Shown: positions 26,236 through 35,472, counted from the first letter of the stretch. The stretch is 64,000 nucleotides of DNA from Microbacterium salitolerans (GCF_019720895.1 NZ_JAHKSH010000006.1:1-64000); one strand, 5' to 3'. Numbers and translations are program-made. Notes: generated by a model from the letters alone, not told the origin.

Positions 26236-27732
26236 TCAGCGCCGCTTTGCGCGGATCCGCCCGCGGACCGTGAAGAACAGCACGATGACGAGGACGCCGT
26301 AGAGCGTCAGCGAGATCGGGCTCTGCACGAGCACCGAGAAGTCGCCGTCGGCGCTCATCGCGGCGTCGCGGAGCCCGGTCTCGGCGACCGGGCCGAGCAC
26401 CATGCCGATGATCAGCGGAGCGACCGGGAAGTCGGCCGCGCGCATGAGGAAGCCCGCGATGCCGACGCCGAGGAGCATCAGCAGGTCGAACGTCGACCCC
26501 GACGTCGCGTAGATGCCCAGGGCGCACAGCATCGCGATGCCGGCGTAGAGATAGGGTCGCGGCACGAGCAGCAGCTTCGCCCACACCATCGCGAACGGCA
26601 GGTTGATCACGAGGAGCACGATCATCGCGATGAAGAAGCTCGCGAGAAGCGCCCACACGAGATCGGGTGCGCGCTCGAACAGGAGCGGTCCCGGCTGCAG
26701 GCCATACTGGCGGAACGCGGCGAGCATGATCGCGGCCGTCGCCGAGATCGGAAGCCCGAGCGCGAGGAGCGCCCCCATGGCCATGCCCGTCGTCGAGTTG
26801 CCTGCGGCCTCGGGCGCGGCGAGCCCGCGGATCGCGCCGTGGCCGAACTGCGGGCTCCGCCGCCGCGCGTCGAGGCGCTTCTCGAGCCCATAGGCAAGGA
26901 AGGTCGGGATCTCGGCACCGCCCGCGGGGACGATTCCGAACGGCAGGCCGATCGCCGTCCCGCGCGCCCATGCCGGCGCCGCCTCCCTGACATCCTTCCA
27001 CTTCAGCCACGAACGCCCCGTCGGCCGGATGAGCTCCGACCCCGCTCGGTGCCGCTCGAGGCAGCCGACGTAGATGACCTCGCCGAGCGCGAGGACGCCG
27101 ACGGTGACGGTGACGAGCGAGACGCCGTCGAAGAGCTGCGGGGATCCCGCGGTGAAGCGCGGAGCGCCCGAGACGCCGTCGATGCCGATAACGGCGATGC
27201 CGAGACCGAGGAAGAGCGACGAGAGCCCCTTGACCGGGCTGTCGGTCACGACCGACGACGTCGCGACGAACGCGAACACCGCGAGGGCGAAGAACTCCGC
27301 CGGTCCGAACTGCGTCGAGAACTCGGCGAGCGCGGGCGCGAGGAAGACGACGAGGATCGATGCGACGAACCCGCCGATGAAGGCGCCGATCGCGGCGGTC
27401 GCGAGAGCCTGTGACGCCCTCCCCCGCTTTGCCATCCGGTGCCCCTCGAACGTCGAGGCGATGGCGGACGCCTGCCCCGGGGTGTTCATGAGGATCCCCA
27501 TGGTCGAGTCGCCGAAGAGCCCGCCGAAGTAGACGCCGGCGAACATGATGAACGCCGCCGTCGGCTCGAGCGAGAACGTGACGGGCAGGAGGAGCGCGAC
27601 CGCCATGGAGGAGCCGAGGCCGGGCATGACGCCGACGGCCGTTCCGATGAGGCATCCGAAGATCACCCAGACGAGGTTCTGCCAGGTGAGGGCTCCGGTG
27701 AAGCCGTCGGCGAGAAGCTGCAGCGATTCCAT
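26236..27732 (-). CDS. tctA: Tripartite tricarboxylate transporter large permease TctA
   Basis: A 498-residue membrane protein with about 11-12 hydrophobic segments. The TctA signature is clear: GVMPGLGSSMAVALLLPVTF near residue 34, GVYFGGLFGDSTMGILMNTPG near residue 66, and the internal repeat RGLAAPEAAGNSTTGMAMGALLALGLP. TctA is the substrate-translocating subunit, coupling uptake of citrate or other carboxylates to an ion gradient. It is last in tctCBA, starting 1 bp after the TctB stop. It is convergent with livF. Confidence 0.95.
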   Translation of the reverse strand: MESLQLLADGFTGALTWQNLVWVIFGCLIGTAVGVMPGLGSSMAVALLLPVTFSLEPTAAFIMFAGVYFGGLFGDSTMGILMNTPGQASAIASTFEGHRMAKRGRASQALATAAIGAFIGGFVASILVVFLAPALAEFSTQFGPAEFFALAVFAFVATSSVVTDSPVKGLSSLFLGLGIAVIGIDGVSGAPRFTAGSPQLFDGVSLVTVTVGVLALGEVIYVGCLERHRAGSELIRPTGRSWLKWKDVREAAPAWARGTAIGLPFGIVPAGGAEIPTFLAYGLEKRLDARRRSPQFGHGAIRGLAAPEAAGNSTTGMAMGALLALGLPISATAAIMLAAFRQYGLQPGPLLFERAPDLVWALLASFFIAMIVLLVINLPFAMVWAKLLLVPRPYLYAGIAMLCALGIYATSGSTFDLLMLLGVGIAGFLMRAADFPVAPLIIGMVLGPVAETGLRDAAMSADGDFSVLVQSPISLTLYGVLVIVLFFTVRGRIRAKRR

Positions 27733-27733
27733 G

Positions 27734-28333
27734 TCAGAAACCCCCTCCGAGGATCCCGGACGGCAGCGACAGTCCGAGCGCCATGTCGAACGCGATGTAC
27801 GTCGCCGAGCTCATGGCGAACCCGACGATGAGCGAGAAGAGCGGACGGGGCGAACCGAAGCCGCGCGCGACGCACCAGAACAGCAGGCCGGCGCCGACGA
27901 TCCACCCGAGGATCTGGAGCGACAGCGTGAACCCGAGGACGGATCCGACGATCCACGCGAACGAGCGCCAGTCCATGCCGACGCGGCGCGTGACGAGCGT
28001 CGACGTGCCGTCGGTCGGCGCGTCATCGTCCGGGGAATCCGAGGCGGGTGCCGGCGCGCGCCAGCCGCGGACCGCGCTCACGACGAGCATCGCCGCGAAG
28101 GCGTAGAGGCCCGTCATGATGATCGCCGGGAAGAACCGCGGCCCGGGGAACGCCGTGCCCGGCGGGATCTGCATCGTGGCGATGCCGACGGCGAGATATG
28201 TCGCGAAGGCGACCAGCAGCACGGGCATGAGCAGCGCGACCGCGAGCGCCGAGCCCCGTCCCGACCGCGAGCCGAACTCGAGCCGTTCGCCGACGACCGC
28301 CGACACGGCCGTGGGGTTGTTCGATCCGCTCAC
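27734..28333 (-). CDS. tctB: Tripartite tricarboxylate transporter small subunit TctB
   Basis: A 199-residue protein with four hydrophobic segments: LAVALLMPVLLVAFATYLAVG, FFPAIIMTGLYAFAAMLVVSA, RSFAWIVGSVLGFTLSLQILGWIVGAGLLFWCVA and PLFSLIVGFAMSSATYIAF. The GPRFFPAII motif is typical of TctB. The frame stays open upstream within tctC, but GTG 28333 overlaps the tctC stop (GTGA), the pattern of coupled genes, and gives normal length. A charged loop (about residues 80-105) separates the two membrane pairs. Confidence 0.9.
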   Translation of the reverse strand: MSGSNNPTAVSAVVGERLEFGSRSGRGSALAVALLMPVLLVAFATYLAVGIATMQIPPGTAFPGPRFFPAIIMTGLYAFAAMLVVSAVRGWRAPAPASDSPDDDAPTDGTSTLVTRRVGMDWRSFAWIVGSVLGFTLSLQILGWIVGAGLLFWCVARGFGSPRPLFSLIVGFAMSSATYIAFDMALGLSLPSGILGGGF

Positions 28334-29355
28334 AGGCCCATCTCCTCGTACAGCGCTTCGATACGGGTGGTCTCCTCGTCGAGGAACACGTCGAGCTCGT
28401 CTCCGGTGATGACCTGCTCCGTCCAGTGGTATCGATCGATGGCGCCCTGCCATTCGGCGGTCGAGGTGGTGTCGACGACGAGCTCTCGAAGCCCCTCGAC
28501 GTCCTCCTCGCGGAGGCCGGCGGGGGCGGCGAGCATGCGCCAGTTCGTCAGAGAGATGTCGTAGCCCTGTTCGGCCGCCGTCGGGATCTCGATGCCGTCG
28601 ACGGGGTCCTTCGCGACGAGTGCGAGCGGGCGCAGGCGCCCCGACTCGATCTGGTCGATGTTGTCGGGATATCCGCCCGCGGCCGCGGCCGCGGTCCCGT
28701 TGAGGAGGGCCTGGATCGCCTCGCCGCCGCCGTCCGACGAGATGTAGGTGGTGTCGACGGGATCGATCCCCGCGGCGAGCGCGAGGTCGGTCACGACCAG
28801 CTGATCGAAGGAGCCTCCTCCCGTCCAGGGGACCGCGCCCGGGTCCTCTCGCCACGCCTCGACGAGGTCGTCGAGCGTCTCGTACGGCGAGTCGGCGGGC
28901 ACGACGATGACGTCGTACTCCTCGACGACGACCGCCAGGGGCGTGACGTCGTCGAGCGTCGCCGCCGTGCCGTACTGGATGGTCGCGGCGAGCAGCCCCG
29001 TTCCGCCGACGAGCAGGTTGCCCGGTTCGCCGTCCAGCACCGACAGGTTGCCGAGCGCGATCGTGCCACCGGCGCCCGGCATGTTCACGACCTGCGTGTT
29101 GTTGACGAGCCGGTTGGTCTTCTGGGCCTGCTGCATCTCGCGGGCGACCGTGTCCCAGCCGCCGCCGGCCGCGGCCGGCGCGATGATCGTCATCGACGAC
29201 CGGATGTCGGTTCCCGCCGAGGCCGATCGGATCGACCCGTACCCGGCGACGACGATGAGGGACGCCGCGACCGTGCCGCCGACGAGGCGCATGACGAGGC
29301 GCCTCCTGCGAGAGCCGTCGGGACCGGCCGAGTGATTCGTGGACGCATCGGTCAC
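28330..29355 (-). CDS. tctC: Tripartite tricarboxylate transporter substrate-binding protein TctC
   Basis: A 341-residue extracytoplasmic solute receptor of the Bug/TctC family. Residues 1-48 are a signal or anchor (RRRRLVMRLVGGTVAASLIVVAGYG). The mature part starts SSMTIIAPAAAGGGWDTVAREMQ, the TctC carboxylate-binding loop. Later motifs are VNMPGAGGTIALGNL and the PYETLDDLVEAWREDPG block. The GTG at 29355 is supported by an AGGAG Shine-Dalgarno about 6 bp upstream. There is no lipobox Cys, so attachment may be by the uncleaved signal. It is first of tctCBA and divergent from the two-component system at 29496. Confidence 0.93.
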   Translation of the reverse strand: MTDASTNHSAGPDGSRRRRLVMRLVGGTVAASLIVVAGYGSIRSASAGTDIRSSMTIIAPAAAGGGWDTVAREMQQAQKTNRLVNNTQVVNMPGAGGTIALGNLSVLDGEPGNLLVGGTGLLAATIQYGTAATLDDVTPLAVVVEEYDVIVVPADSPYETLDDLVEAWREDPGAVPWTGGGSFDQLVVTDLALAAGIDPVDTTYISSDGGGEAIQALLNGTAAAAAGGYPDNIDQIESGRLRPLALVAKDPVDGIEIPTAAEQGYDISLTNWRMLAAPAGLREEDVEGLRELVVDTTSTAEWQGAIDRYHWTEQVITGDELDVFLDEETTRIEALYEEMGL

Positions 29356-29495
29356 GTGATCTCCTTCCTGTGCGACTCCGTCATCGACACAGTGGGGATC
29401 AGCCTCTCGGCGCCGCGAGATCGCGACAAGCCGCGGCGGGATTGTGCTCTATGATGCTCAGTCTGGCCGGAGACGCCCATCAGGAGGAGCATCGC

Positions 29496-30767
29496 GTGCA
29501 CGCATGGTCCAGGCCGGAGACCCGACGGGCCCTCCTCCTGCTGATGCCGAGCCTCATCGTGCTCCTCAGCGTCGTCGCGACCACGATCGTCGCCGCGTCG
29601 GTCCAGATCGAGAGCATCCGCGAGTCGACCACGGCGCGGGTGCGCGATGTCGCGACGAGCCTGGCCCACCTCGACTCCGTGCATGACGCGCTCGAGCAGG
29701 CGAACGCCGATCCCGCAAGCAAGGTGGCAGAACGCGCGACCGTCGCCGACCCCGCGTTCGACAGTCTCCAGTCGCTCGCGACGCTCATCGAGCGCGCGTC
29801 CGACGTCGCGTACGTCGTCGTCGCAGGTCTCGACGAAACGCGGCTCACGCATCCGCAGCCGTCGGAGCGGGGGCAGCGCGTGCAGACGGACACCTCGCCG
29901 CTGCGCACCGGCGAGGTGTACGTCGGAACCGACACCGGGCCCGTCGGACCGACGCTGCGGATCAAGGTGCCCGTCTTCGACGACGACGGCGAGGTCATCG
30001 GCATGGTGGCCGTCGGCGTGCTCGAGGAGCGCCTCGCGGCTCGATACGAGGAGGCGCTGCGCGAGCTCCTGCCCTGGGAGATCGGCGCGCTCGTCGTCGG
30101 GATGCTCGCGAGCTCACTCATCTCCGTCGCGCTGCTCCGCCGCTTCCGCCGCGCGGACGACGGCGCCCGCGAGCTCGACGCGACGCGGAGGGTCACGCTC
30201 GCCCTGCGCGAGCAGTCGCACGAGTTCGACACGAGGATCCACGTCATCCGCGGCCTCCTCGCGCACGGCGACACGGCCGACGCGCTCGACTACGTCGAGG
30301 AGATCGCGCCCCGGCGGGGCACGGGCGGCGCCGGCGAGACCGGCCTGCCACCGCTCCCGCGCGCGACGATCGACGCCCTGCGCGCCGAGCTCGGGGCGCA
30401 GGGAGCCGCGCTCGATGTGACAGGCGATGCGGCGGCCGACATCGACGGCGACGTCACGCTCGTGCTCGCAAATCTGTGCCGCAACGCCGCCGAGGCGGGC
30501 GCGACGCTCGTCCGCACGCACCTCGTGCAGGATGGCGACCGCCTGCGCGGGACGGTCGAGGACGACGGGCCGGGGATCGCCGAGGCCGATGTCGACCGCG
30601 TCGTCGCGCGAGGATTCTCGACGAAGACCGACAGGGCGGACACCGTGCGCGGCGTCGGGCTCGACATGGTGCGCCGCACCGTGGCCTCGCGAGGAGGGTC
30701 GCTCGAGGTCGGACGCTCGGAGCTGGGTGGCGCCCGGTTCCGCTTCGAGATGCAGGTGGCCCCGTGA
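29496..30767 (+). CDS. CitA/DcuS-type sensor histidine kinase
   Basis: A 423-residue membrane sensor. Membrane segments lie at residues about 12-35 and 194-215. The periplasmic domain between them (about 150 residues) is PAS/Cache-like (VAYVVVAGLDETRLTHP, RIKVPVFDDDGEVIGMVAVGVL). The kinase part has His242 in LREQSHEFDTRIHVIRG, then NLCRNAAEAG (N box), EDDGPGI (G1) and VRGVGLDMVRR (G2). There is no cytoplasmic PAS domain, unlike full CitA/DcuS. GTG 29496 is chosen because AGGAGGAG lies 6 bp before it; ATGs at 29451 and 29454 lack this. Coupled to the response regulator (GTGA) and divergent from tctCBA, it probably senses a carboxylate. Confidence 0.92.
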   Translation: MHAWSRPETRRALLLLMPSLIVLLSVVATTIVAASVQIESIRESTTARVRDVATSLAHLDSVHDALEQANADPASKVAERATVADPAFDSLQSLATLIERASDVAYVVVAGLDETRLTHPQPSERGQRVQTDTSPLRTGEVYVGTDTGPVGPTLRIKVPVFDDDGEVIGMVAVGVLEERLAARYEEALRELLPWEIGALVVGMLASSLISVALLRRFRRADDGARELDATRRVTLALREQSHEFDTRIHVIRGLLAHGDTADALDYVEEIAPRRGTGGAGETGLPPLPRATIDALRAELGAQGAALDVTGDAAADIDGDVTLVLANLCRNAAEAGATLVRTHLVQDGDRLRGTVEDDGPGIAEADVDRVVARGFSTKTDRADTVRGVGLDMVRRTVASRGGSLEVGRSELGGARFRFEMQVAP

Positions 30768-31501
30768 CCGCAGACGCCCTTCGCGTGCTCGTCGTCGACG
30801 ACGACCGGGGCGCGCGGCTCCTGCACGGCCGCTACGTCGACGAGGCGCCGGGGTTCGCCCTCGTCGGCCGCGTCGGCACGGGGCTCGCGGCGATCGAGTT
30901 CGCCGCGCACCACGACGTCGACCTAGTGCTGCTCGACATGCGCCTCCCCGACATCAGCGGCGTCGAGGTGCTGAACCGGCTGCGCACGCACGGGCTCGCG
31001 CACACCGACGTGCTCGTCATCAGCTCCTCGCAGGACCAGGTGACGGTCCGGCAGGCGCTCGCGGGCCGCGTGATCGGGTATCTCGTGAAGCCCTTCACAC
31101 AGGAGCGCCTGCACGACCGTCTCGCCGCCTACCGCGCAGATCGGGCGGCCCGGAATGACGAGCGCGAACGCGACCGGCCGCTCGCCCAGGGCGAGATCGA
31201 CCGCCTGCTCGCACCGGCTCGCGCGGGCGGCGACGTCGCGCCACGCACGCCGGCCCCCGCGAGCGAGCTCCCCCGCGGGATCTCCGAGGTGACCCTGCGT
31301 CGGGTGCTCGCGGAGCTGGATCCGATCGAGCCGCTCACTGCCGCGGAGCTCGCGGCGCGGAGCGAGATCTCCCGCGCGACGGCCCGACGCTATCTCGACC
31401 ACCTCGTCGATGCCGGCCGCATCGACCGCGCGCACCGCTACGGCAGGCGGGGCCGCCCCGAGGTGCTCTACCGCCTCGCGCCCGGCACCGCGGAGGCGTA
31501 G
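30764..31501 (+). CDS. CitB/DctR-type response regulator
   Basis: A 245-residue response regulator. The receiver domain has acidic VVDDD at residues 10-14, phosphoacceptor Asp58 in LLDMRLP, Ser/Thr in VLVISSSQ and Lys in GYLVKPF. A variable linker follows. The C-terminal DNA-binding domain (GISEVTLRRVLAELD, LTAAELAARSEISRATARRYLDHLVDAG) is a winged helix, as in CitB/DcuR. GTG 30764 overlaps the kinase stop. The expected target is the tctCBA promoter in the 29356-29495 gap. It ends 1 bp from the convergent methyltransferase gene. Confidence 0.93.
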   Translation: MTADALRVLVVDDDRGARLLHGRYVDEAPGFALVGRVGTGLAAIEFAAHHDVDLVLLDMRLPDISGVEVLNRLRTHGLAHTDVLVISSSQDQVTVRQALAGRVIGYLVKPFTQERLHDRLAAYRADRAARNDERERDRPLAQGEIDRLLAPARAGGDVAPRTPAPASELPRGISEVTLRRVLAELDPIEPLTAAELAARSEISRATARRYLDHLVDAGRIDRAHRYGRRGRPEVLYRLAPGTAEA

Positions 31502-31502
31502 C

Positions 31503-32708
31503 TCAGACAGCGCGCACGCGATCGGCGAGGATCGCCACGCGGCGCCCCTCGATCCGCGTGACGATGAGCGTCGCGGATCCGTCGCCCTGCAGCTTCAGCT
31601 TCTTGCGGAGCATCGCGGGATCGATGTCGACGCCGCGCTTCTTGATCTCGAGAGTGCCGATGCCCCGCTCTCGCAGAGCCTTTCCCAGCGCTTTGGGGTC
31701 CGTGGGAAGCGTTTCGCGCACACGGAACGTCTGCACGAACGGGCTCGTGAGCTCCGCGTCGCCCGTCAGATACGCGATGCCCTCGGCGACCGGCCCTGCC
31801 GCGAGCGCCCGCGCGACTTCGCCGACGAGGCGCGCGCGGATGACGGCACCTTCGGGTTCGTGCACGAACGATCCGAGCTCCCGCACCGGCTCGTCGTCGG
31901 CGTCGCCCGGAGCCGTGAGCTCGTGGACGCGGTCTCCTCGGATCACGAGGGCGGCGCGTCGCACACCTTCTCGCGCGAGCGAACCCGACCACAGCACGAG
32001 CTCGACGGTCGAGCCGTCCACGCCGATCCACTGCGCCTCGACATCGGCGGGGATGAGGTCGCGGTCGTGGGCGGGGCCGAGCTTGATGCCCGCGGGCAGG
32101 CGCCGCGCGAGGTCGAACGCCCAGTCGAGCGATGGCGAGTAGTCGTCGGCCGAGACGCGGCGCGTCTCGCTGTGCCCGGACGTGCGCCGCGCGGGGTCGA
32201 GCCAGACGGCGTCGACGCCCGTCAGATCGGCGCCCTCGGCACGTCCGTGGCGCACGTCGACGACCGCTCCGCCGGATCGGAACGGCGAGAGATTGTAGGC
32301 CGCGAGCGCCGCCGTGACCTCGTCGACGTCGACGGCCCGCACCCCGAGACCGAGAGACGCGAGGGCGAGGGAGTCCCCGCCGATGCCGCAGCCGAGGTCG
32401 GCGACGAGCCTCATCTCCGCGTGCGCGAAGCGGCCCGCGTGGTGCGCCGACACGGACATGCGGGTCGCCTGCTCGAGACCCGCCCGCGTGAAGAGCATGC
32501 GGTGCGAGAAGGATCCGAACTTCGTCTCGGCGCGCTGGCGCAGCCGCACCTGCCCGACGACGGCCGACACGCGGTCGGGGTCGTGCCCGTCGCGACGGAG
32601 TCTGGTCACCGCCCGCGCCACGTCGGCGGCCGTCGTGACCGGGTCGAGCGATTCGAGCAGCTCCATGGCCTCGGGCGTGAGCAGGGCGTCGAGCTCGGCG
32701 TGATCCAT
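31503..32708 (-). CDS. THUMP-like-domain SAM-dependent methyltransferase
   Basis: A 401-residue predicted class I methyltransferase. SAM-binding motif I is LVADLGCGIGGDSLALAS near residue 102, with acidic motif II AVDVDEVTAALAAYNL. The motif DAVWLDPARRT near residue 165 resembles the DPPY/DPAR catalytic loop of RNA or N6 methyltransferases. The C-terminal part with LGTLEIKKRGVDIDPAMLRKKL is the THUMP-like domain found at the end of such proteins. The target is unknown. The frame stays open far upstream across groES, but ATG 32708 gives the family N-terminus and starts next to the heat-shock promoter on the other strand. Confidence 0.88.
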   Translation of the reverse strand: MDHAELDALLTPEAMELLESLDPVTTAADVARAVTRLRRDGHDPDRVSAVVGQVRLRQRAETKFGSFSHRMLFTRAGLEQATRMSVSAHHAGRFAHAEMRLVADLGCGIGGDSLALASLGLGVRAVDVDEVTAALAAYNLSPFRSGGAVVDVRHGRAEGADLTGVDAVWLDPARRTSGHSETRRVSADDYSPSLDWAFDLARRLPAGIKLGPAHDRDLIPADVEAQWIGVDGSTVELVLWSGSLAREGVRRAALVIRGDRVHELTAPGDADDEPVRELGSFVHEPEGAVIRARLVGEVARALAAGPVAEGIAYLTGDAELTSPFVQTFRVRETLPTDPKALGKALRERGIGTLEIKKRGVDIDPAMLRKKLKLQGDGSATLIVTRIEGRRVAILADRVRAV

Positions 32709-32735
32709 GCGTCCAGCGTAGGCAGGAGAAATCCG

Positions 32736-32809
32736 TTGGCACTCACGTTGCACGAGTGCCAATCGCCGCCCTAGACTGACGATTAGCACTCTCGGGTTGA
32801 GAGTGCGAA
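32736..32809 (+). promoter_or_regulatory. groES promoter with two CIRCE (HrcA) elements
   Basis: CIRCE 1 is TTGGCACTC-N9-GAGTGCCAA at 32736-32762, perfectly symmetric. CIRCE 2 is TTAGCACTC-N9-GAGTGCGAA at 32783-32809, one mismatch from consensus. Between and over them lie TTGCAC (32748-32753) and TAGACT (32772-32777) with an 18-bp spacer, a good housekeeping promoter. CIRCE 1 covers the -35 and CIRCE 2 the start site, so HrcA repression should be tight. Confidence 0.9.
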
Positions 32810-32849
32810 CCTTACGTCTTCTGTCAGGACAGGAAAGCAGAGGTACACC

Positions 32850-33146
32850 GTGTCGGTTTCCATCAAGCCGCTCGAAGACCGCATCGTCATCAAGCAGGTC
32901 GAGGCTGAGCAGACCACGGCGAGCGGTCTCGTCATCCCCGACACCGCCAAGGAGAAGCCCCAGGAGGGCGAGGTCGTGGCGGTCGGGCCGGGTCGCATCG
33001 ACGACAACGGCAACCGCATCCCGCTCGACGTGACCGTCGGCGACGTCGTTCTGTACAGCAAGTACGGCGGAACCGAGGTCAAGTTCGGCGCAGACGAGTT
33101 CCTCGTGCTGTCGGCACGCGACGTCCTCGCGGTCGTCGAGCGCTGA
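32850..33146 (+). CDS. groES: Co-chaperonin GroES
   Basis: A 98-residue, heptameric lid of the GroEL chaperonin. The sequence is canonical: [12 protein letters not shown], the mobile loop [65 protein letters not shown]. The GTG start is preceded by an AGGTACACC-type site and AGGACAGGAAAG. HrcA control is indicated by two CIRCE elements upstream. No groEL follows: a perfect terminator and an mscS-type gene come next, so groEL must be elsewhere. Confidence 0.97.
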   Translation: MSVSIKPLEDRIVIKQVEAEQTTASGLVIPDTAKEKPQEGEVVAVGPGRIDDNGNRIPLDVTVGDVVLYSKYGGTEVKFGADEFLVLSARDVLAVVER

Positions 33147-33161
33147 TCTGCGCAACTCCCT

Positions 33162-33194
33162 GAGAACCCCGGATGCATCGCATCCGGGGTTCTC
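33162..33194 (+). terminator. Perfect terminator hairpin after groES
   Basis: Two 15-bp perfect arms, GAGAACCCCGGATGC (33162-33176) and its complement (33180-33194), flank a 3-base loop. It lies 15 bp after the groES stop. The RNA ends ...GGTTCTCTG without a T-tract. Confidence 0.92.
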
Positions 33195-33227
33195 TGCGTC
33201 CGCACCTTGTTCCCTACCCTGGGAAGC

Positions 33228-34322
33228 ATGACCTCTGAGATCCAAGACGACGTCACCGAGATCGCCGAGACCGTGTCGACGCACATGTGGACCGCCTGGC
33301 TCGCGGTCGCCGTCGCGGCCGTGAGCGCGGTCGTCCTCGGGTTCGTCATCTCCTGGATCTTCCGGACGAGCATGACCCGCCTGGGGCGCCACCACCAGGT
33401 CTTCACAGAGCTCGCGGCGCGCTTCCCGAAGCCCGTGTTCTGGATCGTGACGACCGTCGGGTGGAAGGCGACGATCCCCCCGTTCTTCCCCGAGGACTTC
33501 GCGCACCTCCGCGGCGCGTTCGACTACGGCTTCACGCTCGCGATCATCGGGATCGTCGGCTGGATCATCGCGAAGATCCTGATGTTCCTCGTCGATGGGG
33601 CCATGCAGAAGCAGGACGAGTCGAACGCCGACGAGTTCACGGTGCGCCGCCGCCGCACGCAGATCAGGATGATCCGCCGCCTCGTGATCGCCCTGGTGGC
33701 CATCCTCACGGTCGCGGCGATGCTGCTCACCATCCCCGGCGCCCGCACGTTCGGGGCCTCGCTCCTCGCCTCCGCGGGTCTCGCCTCGATCGTCGCCGGT
33801 ATGGCCGCCCAGACCACGCTCGGCAATGTGATCGCCGGCATGCAGCTCGCCTTCTCCAACGCGCTGAAGGTCGGCGACACGGTCGAGGTCGACGACGAGT
33901 TCGGCACGGTCGAGGAGATCACTCTCACCTACGTCGTCGTGCAGATCTGGGACGACCGGCGCCACGTCCTGCCCTCGACGTACTTCACGACGACGCCCTA
34001 CACGAACTGGACGCGCAACCAGACCGCCGTCACCGGCACCGTCTTCGTGGAGGCCGACTACACGGTCGACGTCCCGGCCGTGCGCGCCGAACTCGAGCGC
34101 ATCCTCGACGCCGCCCCCGAGTGGGATCGCCGCAGCTGGGGCCTCATCGTCTCCGATGCGACGGGCGGCACAGTCCAGCTCCGCGCGACCATGACTGCGG
34201 CCAACGGAGACGACATCTGGGTGCTGCGCTGCGACGTCCGCGAGCAGCTCGTCGCCTTCCTCGGCACGCAGCGCCCGCAGGATCTCTCACGCACGCGCAT
34301 CGAGATGGGCGCCGACGACTGA
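33228..34322 (+). CDS. MscS-family mechanosensitive ion channel
   Basis: A 364-residue membrane protein. Hydrophobic segments lie near residues 18-44, 95-125 and 140-175, followed by the pore helix GASLLASAGLASIVAGMAAQTTLGNVIAGMQLAFSN-type region with the Gly/Ala packing of MscS TM3. The cytoplasmic beta domain (KVGDTVEVDDEFGTVEEITLTYVVVQIWDDRRHVLPS) follows. These channels release osmolytes on hypo-osmotic shock. ATG 33228 is preferred over 33207; GGGAAG lies just upstream. The C-terminal domain looks complete. Confidence 0.92.
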   Translation: MTSEIQDDVTEIAETVSTHMWTAWLAVAVAAVSAVVLGFVISWIFRTSMTRLGRHHQVFTELAARFPKPVFWIVTTVGWKATIPPFFPEDFAHLRGAFDYGFTLAIIGIVGWIIAKILMFLVDGAMQKQDESNADEFTVRRRRTQIRMIRRLVIALVAILTVAAMLLTIPGARTFGASLLASAGLASIVAGMAAQTTLGNVIAGMQLAFSNALKVGDTVEVDDEFGTVEEITLTYVVVQIWDDRRHVLPSTYFTTTPYTNWTRNQTAVTGTVFVEADYTVDVPAVRAELERILDAAPEWDRRSWGLIVSDATGGTVQLRATMTAANGDDIWVLRCDVREQLVAFLGTQRPQDLSRTRIEMGADD

Positions 34323-34390
34323 CAGGATTCCGCCCCTCCTCGGCGGTCGCCGCGCCCGATTCCCGCGCTCGGGAGGCCTAGTCTGAGTCG

Positions 34391-35347
34391 GTGACCACCG
34401 AGATCCCCGCACGCCCGATCCCCGCGCCGCACACCCGGCAGCAGATGTCGGGCGTCGCGTACGGGCTCGGCGCGTATGTGCTGTGGGGATTCCTCCCCCT
34501 GTACTTCGTCCTGCTCGCGCCGACGGGCGCCTGGGAGACGCTCTCGTGGCGCGTGCTCCTCTCGCTCGTCGTCTGCGCCATCCTCCTCACGGCCACCCGC
34601 GGGTGGCGCCGACTGCTCGTGGTCCTCCGGTCACCGCGCCTGGCGCTCTGGAGCGCCGTCGCGGGCGTCCTCATCTACATCAACTGGCAGGCGTTCCTTC
34701 TCGCCGCCCTGAACGATCGCGTGCTCGAGGCGAGCCTCGGCTACTTCATCAACCCCATCGCGACCGTCCTGCTCGCGGTGCTCGTTCTCGGCGAGCGCAT
34801 GCGCCCCCTGCAGTGGACGGCGGTCGGGATCGCGGCGCTCGCGGTCGTGGTGATCATCGTGTTCTACGGATCCGTGCCGTGGATCTCGCTGATCCTCGCC
34901 GCGTCGTTCGCGACGTACGGGCTCGTGAAGAAGCAGCACCTCGGCGCGCGCGTCGACGCCGTGAGCGGACTGACGCTCGAATCCGCCTGGCTCACCCCGA
35001 TCGCCGCGGTGCAGCTCGTCATCGTCGGCACGACGACGGGGATCACATTCGGTCAGCACGGCGCGACGCACGCGCTGCTCCTCGGACTCGCGGGTCTCGT
35101 GACGGCGGTTCCGCTGCTCCTGTTCGCATCGGCGTCGCGTCGCGTGTCGCTGACCACGGTCGGTCTGCTCCAGTTCGCCGCGCCGATTCTGCAGTTCATC
35201 ACGGGGGCGTTCCTGCTCGGCGAGGAGATGCCTCCCGAGCGGTGGATCGGCTTCGGGCTCATCTGGGTCGCGTGCGCCGTGCTCATGGTCGATGTCGCCG
35301 GGGCCGAGCGCACCCGACGCCGCGGGCGCCCTGCACGTAACACTTGA
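34391..35347 (+). CDS. rarD: RarD-type EamA family transporter
   Basis: A 318-residue membrane protein with ten hydrophobic segments in two EamA repeats. GVAYGLGAYVLWGFLPLYFVLL at residue 20, WQAFLLAALNDRVLEASLGYFINPI and FFPERWIGFGLIWVACAVLM-type end match the RarD (chloramphenicol-sensitive protein) branch of the DMT superfamily. The start is GTG 34391 (no better ATG in frame). The substrate is unknown; family members export drugs or metabolites. The stop lies 125 bp before the solute-binding protein gene. Confidence 0.9.
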   Translation: MTTEIPARPIPAPHTRQQMSGVAYGLGAYVLWGFLPLYFVLLAPTGAWETLSWRVLLSLVVCAILLTATRGWRRLLVVLRSPRLALWSAVAGVLIYINWQAFLLAALNDRVLEASLGYFINPIATVLLAVLVLGERMRPLQWTAVGIAALAVVVIIVFYGSVPWISLILAASFATYGLVKKQHLGARVDAVSGLTLESAWLTPIAAVQLVIVGTTTGITFGQHGATHALLLGLAGLVTAVPLLLFASASRRVSLTTVGLLQFAAPILQFITGAFLLGEEMPPERWIGFGLIWVACAVLMVDVAGAERTRRRGRPARNT

Positions 35348-35472
35348 CTAACAACATGGCAAATTACGGCGAGTCTGAAAACATGCTGGAAACACGCCCG
35401 GGATAACGTCGCGGGGACCGCGGTAGCACAGCTGACACACCCGACCCGCGGACCACATGAAAGGACGGAACC

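Noticed and set aside
25358-27655. A 765-codon minus frame over livF and tctA
   Set aside because: It is out of phase with tctA and antisense to livF; composition is of shadow type.
31503-33965. Long upstream extension of the methyltransferase
   Set aside because: It would run antisense through groES, its promoter and part of mscS; ATG 32708 gives the family start.
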